Below, one piece after another: positions 1 through 5,926 of a DNA stretch of 12,900 bases. The notes under the pieces are model-generated. The model saw nothing but the letters and a program-made list of their open reading frames with translations, had not been told where the DNA came from and ran no database searches. Each line of letters starts with the position of its first letter. Position 1 is the stretch's first letter. The position numbers were made by a program, and so were the translations under genes. The stretch lies in contig WOZY01000292.1 in assembly GCA_011620045.1 (NCBI GenBank), positions 1-12,900 on the forward strand, given 5' to 3'. The DNA is from Mesotoga sp. (GTDB taxonomy: Bacteria > Thermotogota > Thermotogae > Petrotogales > Kosmotogaceae).

Positions 1-151
1 TAGCCTTGATTAGATTTGTCTTTCCGGCCCCGTTCGGTCCAATTATCCCGACAAATTCTCTACGAAACATATCGAAAGAGACATTTCTGAGGATCCAGTG
101 ACTTCCAATCTTATAGCTAAGATTCTCTACTCTGAGAATTCTACTCTCCAT
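1..151 (-). CDS. Metal ABC transporter ATP-binding protein, N-terminal part (ZnuC/TroB-like), cut by window edge
   Basis: This is the first 50 residues of an ABC ATPase that continues past base 1. It is the energising cytoplasmic subunit of the importer served by the binding protein next door. The ATG at 151 is preceded by GAGGG about 6 nt upstream. The segment opens with the usual A-loop strand (RVENLSY, Y13 stacking on ATP) and reaches the Walker A loop GPNGAGKT at residues 38-45. Asn46 after the Walker threonine is a little unusual, since Thr or Ser is commoner. The start lies inside the end of the binding-protein gene (11-bp overlap), so translation is probably coupled. Walker B and the signature motif lie outside the window, so metal specificity is inferred only from the neighbours. 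Confidence 0.9.
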   Translation of the reverse strand, partial: MESRILRVENLSYKIGSHWILRNVSFDMFRREFVGIIGPNGAGKTNLIKA

Positions 152-1025
152 CAAATACCCTCTTCATTTCGCTCAGATTCCACTGAAGCAATTCAGTAAT
201 ACTGCTCGTTGAGATGCCAAGACTATCCAATTCTCCATATTTTACAGAGGTCTCATCCTTCAATATATCTAATGCTCTCTTCGATTGCTGGTATTCCGCA
301 AACATTCCAATCACATCCTGATTCCTCACGAAATCAACTAGTTTCATAATTTCCCCAATCGTGGGCTCATCTCCAACACCCTCCAGAACAGACTCGAGTT
401 GTATTCCATATCTTCTGAAAAAATATGAGAAGCTGGGATGAGCTACAATTACAGTTTTCCCTTCAAATCTCTCCAAATATGAGGCTGTTTTGTCGTTGAA
501 TTCTTGAAGATTCTTGATCAAACTTGCCGCATTAGTAGAGAAGAATTCGGAATTGCCAGGATCAAGAGTAGACAATGTTCTAACTAGAACTGGAATTACA
601 TAATCCGACAGAATAATCGGATCGAGCCATATGTGAGGATTATCATGGCGTCCGGATTCGTCGTTATCACCATTCTCTTCTTCATTCACAAGAAGCTCAT
701 CCGGCAAAAGACTCCCGATATATATAACAGTCTTTCCACGTGAAGTCAAATCATCGAGATAAGGTTCCAGGAAAACTTCCAGGTCCAGACCATTCGCAAT
801 CACCAAATCTGCATCGTTGAGCTTTCTTATGTCTGAAATCTTTGGGGAGAATATGTGAGGATTCTGACCTGGTCCAATAAGAAGATCTACCTGCGCCTCC
901 TGACCGGCGATTTCTCTGAGAATCAAATAGTAAGGGTTTATTGTTGCAACGATTTTCAGCGGCAATGCCATAGATGAAAATAGAAAAACCAGCAGAATTG
1001 AACTCACCATCAGTCTACTTCTCAC
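141..1025 (-). CDS. znuA: Metal (probably zinc) ABC transporter substrate-binding protein, ZnuA/TroA family
   Basis: A 294-residue extracytoplasmic solute-binding protein of cluster A-I that captures a divalent metal and hands it to an ABC importer. An N-terminal hydrophobic segment (about residues 5-21) is a signal sequence; no lipobox cysteine is seen. The four ligand positions of the family are recognisable: His57 in NPHIF, His131 in NPHIW, His196 in AHPSF and Asp267 in the LDSLG motif. An acidic loop with one histidine (about 115-128) sits where ZnuA carries its His-rich loop, which favours zinc over manganese, though the loop is short. The start is GTG at 1025, 6-7 nt after GGAGGG; it overlaps the regulator stop as GTGA. 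Position between a Fur-family regulator and an ABC ATPase supports a zinc-uptake operon; the exact metal is inferred. Confidence 0.9.
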   Translation of the reverse strand: MRSRLMVSSILLVFLFSSMALPLKIVATINPYYLILREIAGQEAQVDLLIGPGQNPHIFSPKISDIRKLNDADLVIANGLDLEVFLEPYLDDLTSRGKTVIYIGSLLPDELLVNEEENGDNDESGRHDNPHIWLDPIILSDYVIPVLVRTLSTLDPGNSEFFSTNAASLIKNLQEFNDKTASYLERFEGKTVIVAHPSFSYFFRRYGIQLESVLEGVGDEPTIGEIMKLVDFVRNQDVIGMFAEYQQSKRALDILKDETSVKYGELDSLGISTSSITELLQWNLSEMKRVFDGE

Positions 1026-1426
1026 ATTTTTCCCTCCTCAATATCGGAGAATATTTTTCTTTTGCATTCTCCACAGATTCCGATGAAATAGAAAACGTGG
1101 TCCGTAATCGTAAAATCCCTATCTTCAGCAACTGATTCTGCAAGTGAGTCGGCAATGGACTCATAAAATAGTTCCGTTTTATGACATTTCTTGCAGTGCA
1201 GAAAATGAACCGGCTCCTTCTGACGACTGAAATAGAACCTGGTCTCACACTCAAAAGATACGGAACGTATCAATCCCTCTTCTTCCAGAAAGGCCAGGCT
1301 TCTGTACACGCTTGAGAGATTCGGGCTTTCTTTGAGTATTTCGTGGATTGAATCTGCATTAAGCGGCGCATCAGAATTGTTAATTATCTCAAGGATTTCT
1401 CGTCTAAGCGATGTCAATTTTCTCAA
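1022..1426 (-). CDS. Fur-family transcriptional regulator, probably Zur
   Basis: A 134-residue metal-responsive repressor. Residues 1-65 form the winged helix, with the recognition helix around NLSSVYRSLAFLEEEGL. The dimerisation domain follows, with the structural zinc site C78-x2-C81 and C118-x2-C121. His74, His77 and His110 are candidates for the regulatory metal site; the HHH cluster of iron-sensing Fur is reduced. The start is TTG at 1426, 6 nt after GGGAGG; no ATG is better placed. It is the first gene of an operon with the ZnuA-like protein (4-bp GTGA overlap), so autoregulated control of zinc uptake is the simplest reading. The paralogues Fur, Mur and PerR cannot be excluded from sequence alone, but the context favours Zur. 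Confidence 0.88.
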   Translation of the reverse strand: MRKLTSLRREILEIINNSDAPLNADSIHEILKESPNLSSVYRSLAFLEEEGLIRSVSFECETRFYFSRQKEPVHFLHCKKCHKTELFYESIADSLAESVAEDRDFTITDHVFYFIGICGECKRKIFSDIEEGKM

Positions 1427-1439
1427 AAAGTACCTCCCG

Positions 1440-1477
1440 CTTGCATATTATTTGCGCAACTCACTTGCATATTATTT
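1440..1477 (-). promoter_or_regulatory. Pair of direct repeats, candidate Zur/Fur operators
   Basis: The 14-mer cttgcatattattt (plus-strand reading) occurs exactly twice, at 1440-1453 and 1464-1477, a spacing of 24 bp. The first copy continues into ttgcgcaa, giving a partial palindrome with TTGC and GCAA arms (1441-1459). One copy abuts and overlaps the proposed -10 element and the other lies between the start site and the ribosome binding site, which suits repressor binding. The bound protein is inferred to be the adjacent regulator. Confidence 0.5.
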
Positions 1478-1502
1478 TCTCATGTTCAGCCCGCGCTGTC
1501 AA
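1474..1502 (-). promoter_or_regulatory. Promoter of the zur-znuA-znuC operon
   Basis: A perfect -35 TTGACA (1502-1497) is separated by 17 bp from GAAAAT (1479-1474, 4 of 6 consensus bases including A2 and T6). Transcription would begin near 1467, about 40 nt before the TTG start. It lies in the 120-bp gap downstream of the nuclease gene, so the regulator operon need not depend on read-through. Confidence 0.6.
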
Positions 1503-1546
1503 TTCGGCAGTTCAAGAAGGACTCTTTTCTCAGATCAAAAAGACTT

Positions 1547-2368
1547 CTAGGCGGCTCTGAAAACAGAAAGGGGAAAGACATTTGCAAACTGGAATGCGCC
1601 AGTTATCTCTATTCCCGGGTCTCTCAAGAGGATCAGGACTTTACCGGAAGCGTCTTGCCAGACTTCTCCATAAACTCTAATTCTTTTTCTGTAGAATCTC
1701 TGAAAATAAATAGAACCCTGAACGAAGAGCGATGCCTCTTCAGACCTGACTCTTGCAACTACATCATCGCCGATGATACTGAATCCATTTATATCTGTAA
1801 CGATGAATTCTATCCAAATTATCTTTCCCAAGAAACCTCCTGACTTGTATGAATTCAGGTTTCTCCTTACAAATGAGGCTTCATAGACTTGAGAATCGTC
1901 GTACAGCGAGAAGATTCCTCTTCTGTTACTGAAAGCATCTCTATAGGCATCTCTTATCTCCGATGAGTAGTGAGATGTTTCCTCATAAGTTAGAGGTCGC
2001 GCCAGACCTTGCCTCACAATTTCCCCGTTTACAAATGTGCCGTTAGAATCGAAAACGTAGGCAAGATGCCTGCCATAAGTGTCCTTTCCGTGGAGTTCAA
2101 GAGTAACCTTTCCGCTTTCAAGAATCATCTGCTCCAAAAACTCTCTCGATTCTTCTGCGAACTGTCCCTCAGGTTTACTCCCCGACCTAATCTCAGGCGC
2201 ATCTATTCCAATAAGTCTTATGGTACCATCGAGAGCCCTTACTGTCAGGGAATCACCGTCAATTACCGAGGTAACCACAGTCACAATCTTTGAACGGTCA
2301 CATCCTTGCAGAAGAAAGAGTGCAAATAAAAACGCGTAAAGTGCTATCAAACTCCACTTTCTCTTCAT
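1547..2368 (-). CDS. Staphylococcal-nuclease-like (thermonuclease) lipoprotein with a C-terminal extension
   Basis: A secreted, lipid-anchored nuclease of 273 residues. The start is ATG at 2368, 8 nt after GGAGGAG; an upstream in-frame TTG at 2389 would place that ribosome site inside the gene. A signal peptide ends in the lipobox LLQGC (Cys23). The SNase fold spans about residues 27-165 and keeps the active-site set: Asp38 in VIDGDS, Arg51 and Asp56 and Glu59 in RLIGIDAPE, and Arg100 in DTYGRHLAY. This matches Arg35, Asp40, Glu43 and Arg87 of the staphylococcal enzyme, so hydrolysis of DNA/RNA is expected. Residues about 175-270 form an extra beta-rich domain (pattern RVYGEVWQD..VLILLRDP) that resembles an OB-type nucleic-acid-binding fold; this is an inference. 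It may scavenge extracellular nucleic acids. The gene stands alone upstream of the zinc operon. Confidence 0.85.
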   Translation of the reverse strand: MKRKWSLIALYAFLFALFLLQGCDRSKIVTVVTSVIDGDSLTVRALDGTIRLIGIDAPEIRSGSKPEGQFAEESREFLEQMILESGKVTLELHGKDTYGRHLAYVFDSNGTFVNGEIVRQGLARPLTYEETSHYSSEIRDAYRDAFSNRRGIFSLYDDSQVYEASFVRRNLNSYKSGGFLGKIIWIEFIVTDINGFSIIGDDVVARVRSEEASLFVQGSIYFQRFYRKRIRVYGEVWQDASGKVLILLRDPGIEITGAFQFANVFPLSVFRAA

Positions 2369-2468
2369 TGTTAACTTCTCCTCCGTCAACTTCCATCGTT
2401 TGGTCTCACAAATATGACTTTCGGTCTTGGCTCCCCACCAATATACTACAGGCCCTCCAAAAACAAGT

Positions 2469-2497
2469 TTCTGATTTCCTATGTCAAAGGTTAGAAT
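2469..2497 (+). promoter_or_regulatory. Possible promoter of the PAS/GGDEF-hydrolase operon
   Basis: TAGAAT (2492-2497, 5 of 6 matches to TATAAT) lies 17 bp after TTCTGA (2469-2474, 3 of 6). It is about 33 nt upstream of the ATG at 2530 in the divergent gap with the nuclease gene. On the opposite strand, TATATT at 2445-2440 with TTGTTT at 2466-2461 could serve the nuclease, but its 15-bp spacing is poor. Confidence 0.4.
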
Positions 2498-2529
2498 ATA
2501 GACGTTGGTAGCACAAAGGTGGTGTGAGA

Positions 2530-3321
2530 ATGTTATCTGAAGACCTTCCCGAAAACTTCTCTGATCTTGTGGTGCAAGCTGTTATGAACATTGAAGATGC
2601 GATAGCGATTTTCGATGAAAACTCACAGGTAGTGTTTTCGAATGATAGCGGCTCAGTATTGATAGAACACAGTGGAGAAGAAATCGCAAAGAAGATAAAA
2701 GACTTTAAACATTCAAGTGAGGATTCTACCCCATATCATCACATGAAGCGGAGCGGAAGATGGCTGAGATTCTACATCAAGAGATTAGTGGCTGCAGAAA
2801 GAAGGTATTTTCTGTTTGTGGCTGAGGACATCTCCGACCTCAAACTGGCAGAACAGACTATCGCACAACTCGCTCACTTCGACGGCGAAACCGGGCTTCC
2901 AAACTACGTGCTTTTCAGAGATAGACTGAACATGGCATTATTTAGGAACAGGAGAAACGATCTATCATCTATGGTGGCTGCCTTTGAGCTTTGCAGCCGA
3001 GGAGGCACGTCAAGTATAGAAGAGTCAACCATAATAAACATAACGGATGAACTAGTAAAGGGGATCAGAAAAAGCGATACACTTTGCAGATTCTCTCGAC
3101 GCGAGTTTCTCTTGCTTGCGGAAGATCTCAAAGACCAAAAGAGTGCAAGCACTATACTCCGAAAAGCACTTGACTCGTTCGAAAACTGGAAAGCAGTCAA
3201 CGGAGAGCCTTCTCTAGAACTCAATGCGGGGTTCGTCATGCTTCCAAGAGACGGGGTTGATCCTGAACAGCTTGTTAATAGGGCCTTCGCATCGATTCAT
3301 AAGCGAGTCCCCGAAAAATGA
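2530..3321 (+). CDS. PAS-like plus degenerate GGDEF domain protein
   Basis: A soluble signalling-type protein of 263 residues. The ATG at 2530 sits 7 nt after AGGTGG, which makes it a better start than the in-frame GTG at 2524. Residues about 12-105 look like a PAS sensor (AIAIFDENSQVVFSN at the start, a YFLFVAEDISDLK strand and linker at the end). Residues about 112-258 follow the GGDEF fold: HFDGETGLPNYVLFRDRL matches the usual D-LTGLPNR-LF opening, but the active-site loop reads SRREF (189-193) instead of GGDEF. The glycines and first acidic residue needed for GTP and metal are lost, so cyclic-di-GMP synthesis is unlikely. It may act as a binding or scaffold module. Its stop overlaps the following hydrolase as ATGA, so the two are co-translated. 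The signal sensed is unknown. Confidence 0.8.
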   Translation: MLSEDLPENFSDLVVQAVMNIEDAIAIFDENSQVVFSNDSGSVLIEHSGEEIAKKIKDFKHSSEDSTPYHHMKRSGRWLRFYIKRLVAAERRYFLFVAEDISDLKLAEQTIAQLAHFDGETGLPNYVLFRDRLNMALFRNRRNDLSSMVAAFELCSRGGTSSIEESTIINITDELVKGIRKSDTLCRFSRREFLLLAEDLKDQKSASTILRKALDSFENWKAVNGEPSLELNAGFVMLPRDGVDPEQLVNRAFASIHKRVPEK

Positions 3322-4277
3322 AGGTTCTCCTAATAGTAGTTTCACTTGTCTCGCTGCTGCTCCTCGCGCCTTTCCTGATACCGGTCCGTGACCTTGAGGG
3401 CACTGTGGATCCTGTATTTCTTGCCGACAGAGATAGCATGTTTGTAGAAATCAACAACATTAGCATACATTATAAAATTTCTGGCGAGGGTTCTCCTTTG
3501 ATTATTCTTCTTCATGGATTCGGCGCAAGCGCATTTTCCTGGCGTGAAGTTATGGAACCTCTATCTGAAGAATTCACCGTTGTCGCATTTGATAGACCAG
3601 GGTTTGGTCTCACTTCCAGACCTATTGGAGAAGAACTGAAGGATTTCAATCCTTATTCTCTAGAGGGCCAGGTAGAACTCACGGCATTACTAATACAGTA
3701 TTTTGGATTTGAGAAGGCTATTTTAATTGGGAACTCGGCCGGTGGCTTAACCGCGCTGGAAACAGCGCTGAAGTATTCAGACAAGGTTCTTGGATTGGTA
3801 CTTGTAGATGCTGCGATATACAATGCCGACGCAGATAATTTTTTATTCAGACTTTTGACAAGCACCCCGCAAGGCAGATATCTTGGCCCGCTCGTATTCA
3901 GAGCTTTCCTGGGAAACTCACGAGATCTGCTCGATCTGGCTTGGCACGATACCGACATGCTCACCCCGGATATTCTTGAAGGATACGAAAAACCATTGAA
4001 GGCGGAAAACTGGGATAGGGCTTTATGGGAACTGACGCTTGCAAGAAAAGCTTATGACTATTCAAAAATCCCTATGATATCTGTACCGTCGTTAGTTATC
4101 ACTGGAGATAACGACAGAATAGTTCCCGTTGAGGACTCAGTAAGGCTCGCGAAAGAGCTCCCATTAGCTCAGCTTTCCATCATTCAGAATACCGGTCACC
4201 TGCCACACGAGGAAAGCCCTGGGGAGTTTCTCGGAATTGTAATACCATTTCTGAGATCGCTAGTGACAACAAACTAA
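3318..4277 (+). CDS. Membrane-anchored alpha/beta-fold hydrolase
   Basis: A 319-residue serine hydrolase with an N-terminal hydrophobic anchor or uncleaved signal (residues 2-22), so the enzyme probably faces outside the cytoplasmic membrane. Family landmarks are complete: oxyanion loop HGFG (66-69), FDRPGFG after strand 4 (91-97), nucleophile elbow GNSAG with Ser140, acid Asp266 in GDNDRIVP and base His294 in NTGHLPHE. A lid segment lies between about 168 and 250. The core is closest in feel to epoxide hydrolase, haloperoxidase and MhpC-type esterases, but the substrate cannot be named. The ATG overlaps the stop of the PAS/GGDEF gene (ATGA). At the 3' end its TAA overlaps by 4 bp the stop of the convergent membrane-protein gene. 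Confidence 0.88.
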   Translation: MKVLLIVVSLVSLLLLAPFLIPVRDLEGTVDPVFLADRDSMFVEINNISIHYKISGEGSPLIILLHGFGASAFSWREVMEPLSEEFTVVAFDRPGFGLTSRPIGEELKDFNPYSLEGQVELTALLIQYFGFEKAILIGNSAGGLTALETALKYSDKVLGLVLVDAAIYNADADNFLFRLLTSTPQGRYLGPLVFRAFLGNSRDLLDLAWHDTDMLTPDILEGYEKPLKAENWDRALWELTLARKAYDYSKIPMISVPSLVITGDNDRIVPVEDSVRLAKELPLAQLSIIQNTGHLPHEESPGEFLGIVIPFLRSLVTTN

Positions 4278-4693
4278 AGGATTGGAATCCAAATAGAATA
4301 TGGCGCTAAAATGTGGAAAAAAAACAGCGCCCATGTGACTATCATCAGACCTTTATGTATTGGTCTCCATTTCTTCTTCATAGACGCAACATACTTTCCA
4401 AGCAAATAGACTATGAACTGCGCAAATACCCCGATGAACACAAGACTGCCACTGTAAAGTACGAAACCTCCGGTCGCAAGATAACCGTGATACAAGGCTG
4501 TTAAGAGAAGAATCGTTCCAGTCCAGGGGTGAACAGCTGCCAGCATTACCATAAGTTTCTTGAAACCCTCCCAGGGAAACCGCTCAAGCCTCTTGTTGAA
4601 TTTGCGGTAGAACCATCTTGTCAGAAAAAGGGACGTGTTTATGAAAAGAAGAATGAAGCTTATCGATCCAAGAGTTTCTATCCACACGTTCAT
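4274..4693 (-). CDS. Four-helix membrane protein with bis-heme cytochrome b histidine pattern
   Basis: A 139-residue integral membrane protein. The ATG at 4693 follows GGAGGT by 6 nt; a longer frame upstream lacks a ribosome site and is not used. Four helices are seen at about 7-29, 46-71, 77-101 and 113-136, with basic loops (RWFYRKFNKRLER and KKKWR) after helices 1 and 3, putting both termini outside. Helix 2 carries His55 and His69, and helix 4 carries His113 and His127: two H-x13-H pairs. With this topology His55 and His113 lie near the cytoplasmic face and His69 and His127 near the outer face, as needed to ligate two stacked b hemes. This is the known signature of transmembrane di-heme cytochromes (bc1 cytochrome b, ferric reductases). 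Heme binding and electron partners are inferred. No cytochrome maturation or quinone-reductase gene lies nearby. Confidence 0.75.
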   Translation of the reverse strand: MNVWIETLGSISFILLFINTSLFLTRWFYRKFNKRLERFPWEGFKKLMVMLAAVHPWTGTILLLTALYHGYLATGGFVLYSGSLVFIGVFAQFIVYLLGKYVASMKKKWRPIHKGLMIVTWALFFFHILAPYSIWIPIL

Positions 4694-5022
4694 TTTTACA
4701 CCTCCAACACAACCACATAAAAACAAGATACCATTTTTTGGTCTCGAAAACGCCATTTCCAAAGAGTCAGAAATTGGACACGAATGCCGAAATCTCGTCT
4801 GCAAAGAGACGAAACAACTATAGGTCATAGGGCGAAATCGAGTTTCGTTTAGAAGTATAATACAAAGTGTCATGAAATACTCAGTGAAACCAGCTTCTCA
4901 TAAAGAAGCAGATAGTGTGGCTGTTTTCTATTTAGAGCCTTGTCAGCCGTATGCTCTTTCAGAAAGCCTGCCATCTATTCCAGTTCGGTAGAAATTCAGA
5001 CAAAGCTTCTCAAGACAATAGA
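4694..5022. other. Gene-free region upstream of the cytochrome b-like gene
   Basis: No reading frame here has both a ribosome site and a recognisable product. It should hold the promoter and 5' leader of the minus-strand gene starting at 4693. A TATTAT/TATACT cluster on the minus strand around 4865-4853 could be a -10 but has no convincing -35. If used, it would give a leader of about 150 nt containing a 6-bp hairpin, TCGTCT/AGACGA with a 6-nt loop (4795-4812), and a 5-bp CGAAA/TTTCG hairpin (4833-4847). A third hairpin, GCTTCT/AGAAGC (4893-4909), lies nearer the flavoprotein gene but has no T-run. No known riboswitch is recognised. Confidence 0.5.
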
Positions 5023-5598
5023 CTACTCATGGATCTTTCTTAGCAACCAGGCCATGTTTTCACCGAGAACCCTCATCGTTCGAATTCCCTCTTTATCCTT
5101 CTCGAAATCCCCTTTTCGCCAGGCTATCGAGAGATTCCAGTATGATGAACCGGGAATTATCATCTGAGAGATAAGAAAAAAGTGACTGATAGAATCGAAT
5201 GCGTGAATCGATCCTCCTCTTCGAACCGCCACTATGGCCGCACCCACTTTTCTCTTGAACATAGCGTTGTTGGCAAGCGCCACCATTCCAGCTCTGTCAA
5301 TCAGAGCCTTCACCTCGGGCGAGAGATCTGCAAAATACGTTGGCGTACCAAAGATAATTCCGTCTGCATCAAGCATCTTTTCTATGCAACCGTTCACATA
5401 GTCATCATCAATCGTGCATCTCTTGTTCTTCGTCTCGAAGCAAACATTGCAGGCAGTGCACCCCATTACATGACTACCGCCAATTTGGACTATCTCTGTA
5501 TCAATTCCTTCATCATTTAGAACGGCGAAGACTTCCTCGATCATCTTAGAGGTGTTTCCATCAATGCGCGGACTTCCATTAAAGGCTACCACTTTCAT
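5023..5598 (-). CDS. Flavodoxin-fold reductase of the iron-sulfur flavoprotein / NADPH-dependent FMN reductase group
   Basis: A 191-residue cytoplasmic flavoprotein. The N-terminal strand and loop GSPRIDGNT (8-16) is the FMN phosphate-binding site, and GTPTYFADLSPEVKALIDR is the family motif that cradles the flavin and forms the dimer. Cysteines are arranged C47-x2-C50-x2-C53-x7-C61, close to the compact motif that binds a 4Fe-4S cluster in iron-sulfur flavoproteins, although many relatives keep the cysteines with no proven cluster. Start ATG at 5598 after GGAGGT with a 5-nt gap. It is the last gene of the minus-strand arsenic arm but is separated from it by an intrinsic terminator with no room for a promoter, so it probably depends on read-through. 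It could supply electrons for arsenical or nitro-group reduction; that is inference from position. Confidence 0.82.
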   Translation of the reverse strand: MKVVAFNGSPRIDGNTSKMIEEVFAVLNDEGIDTEIVQIGGSHVMGCTACNVCFETKNKRCTIDDDYVNGCIEKMLDADGIIFGTPTYFADLSPEVKALIDRAGMVALANNAMFKRKVGAAIVAVRRGGSIHAFDSISHFFLISQMIIPGSSYWNLSIAWRKGDFEKDKEGIRTMRVLGENMAWLLRKIHE

Positions 5599-5622
5599 TC
5601 TTGACCTCCAGGCACATGGTTG

Positions 5623-5646
5623 AAAAATAGACGGACCCTCCGTCCA
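5623..5646 (-). terminator. Intrinsic terminator or attenuator between the mini-thioredoxin and flavoprotein genes
   Basis: On the minus strand, TGGACGGA pairs with TCCGTCTA around a GGG loop (8 bp, one G-U), directly followed by TTTTT. It ends about 25 nt before the flavoprotein start codon. A 7-bp perfect inverted repeat, GGTTGAA (5680-5674) with TTCAACC (5624-5618), encloses the hairpin and takes in the last two bases of the T-run, so an alternative fold is possible. Confidence 0.75.
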
Positions 5647-5674
5647 CTAATCTATCACCTAAACATCTCTTCAT

Positions 5675-5908
5675 TCAACCCTTGATAAGTCTCTTCGCCT
5701 CATCTAGTGAGGGTATCTTCCCTGATAGAACGATCTTCCCGTCCACTGCAACAGCGGGAGTCGATACTATTCCCTTCTCAATAATCACCATCATGTCTGT
5801 TACCTTCTCCACTATCGCATCTGAACCCATCTCTTCAACGGCCATCTTCATAATCTTTTCTGTCTGCTTGCACCTCGGACAGCCTGAACCAAAGATTTCG
5901 ATCTTCAT
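5675..5908 (-). CDS. Mini-thioredoxin (redox-active disulfide protein 2 type), CPRC
   Basis: A 77-residue thioredoxin-fold protein of the very small archaeal/bacterial type. The active site Cys10-Pro-Arg-Cys13 sits at the start of helix 1, and the cis-proline is Pro51 in STPAV. There is no signal peptide, so it acts in the cytoplasm. The ATG at 5908 has an excellent AAGGAGGT 8 nt upstream and lies 18 bp after the ArsP-like permease gene. Small thioredoxins of this kind are often found next to COG0701 permeases and ArsR regulators; they may reduce the arsenical or keep permease cysteines reduced. It is a candidate redox partner for the ArsF-like protein across the island, but it is not clear that it equals ArsE. 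Confidence 0.88.
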   Translation of the reverse strand: MKIEIFGSGCPRCKQTEKIMKMAVEEMGSDAIVEKVTDMMVIIEKGIVSTPAVAVDGKIVLSGKIPSLDEAKRLIKG

Positions 5909-5926
5909 TGTGCGACCTCCTTAATC

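Noticed and set aside
1515..1548. Imperfect hairpin AGAAG..CTTCT at the nuclease stop codon as a terminator.
   Set aside because: The stem has a bulge and no T-run follows it on the minus strand.
4856..4861. Perfect TATAAT on the plus strand.
   Set aside because: There is no matching -35 and no plus-strand gene downstream; the next genes are on the minus strand.
4694..4873. 60-residue upstream extension of the cytochrome b-like protein.
   Set aside because: There is no ribosome site at its start, and the ATG at 4693 has GGAGGT at ideal distance. The extension is not membrane-like and contains leader hairpins.
5675..5908. Assignment of the CPRC mini-thioredoxin as ArsE.
   Set aside because: It is small, thioredoxin-like and in an ars locus, but it is adjacent to an ArsP permease rather than ArsF and I cannot confirm ArsE identity from sequence.
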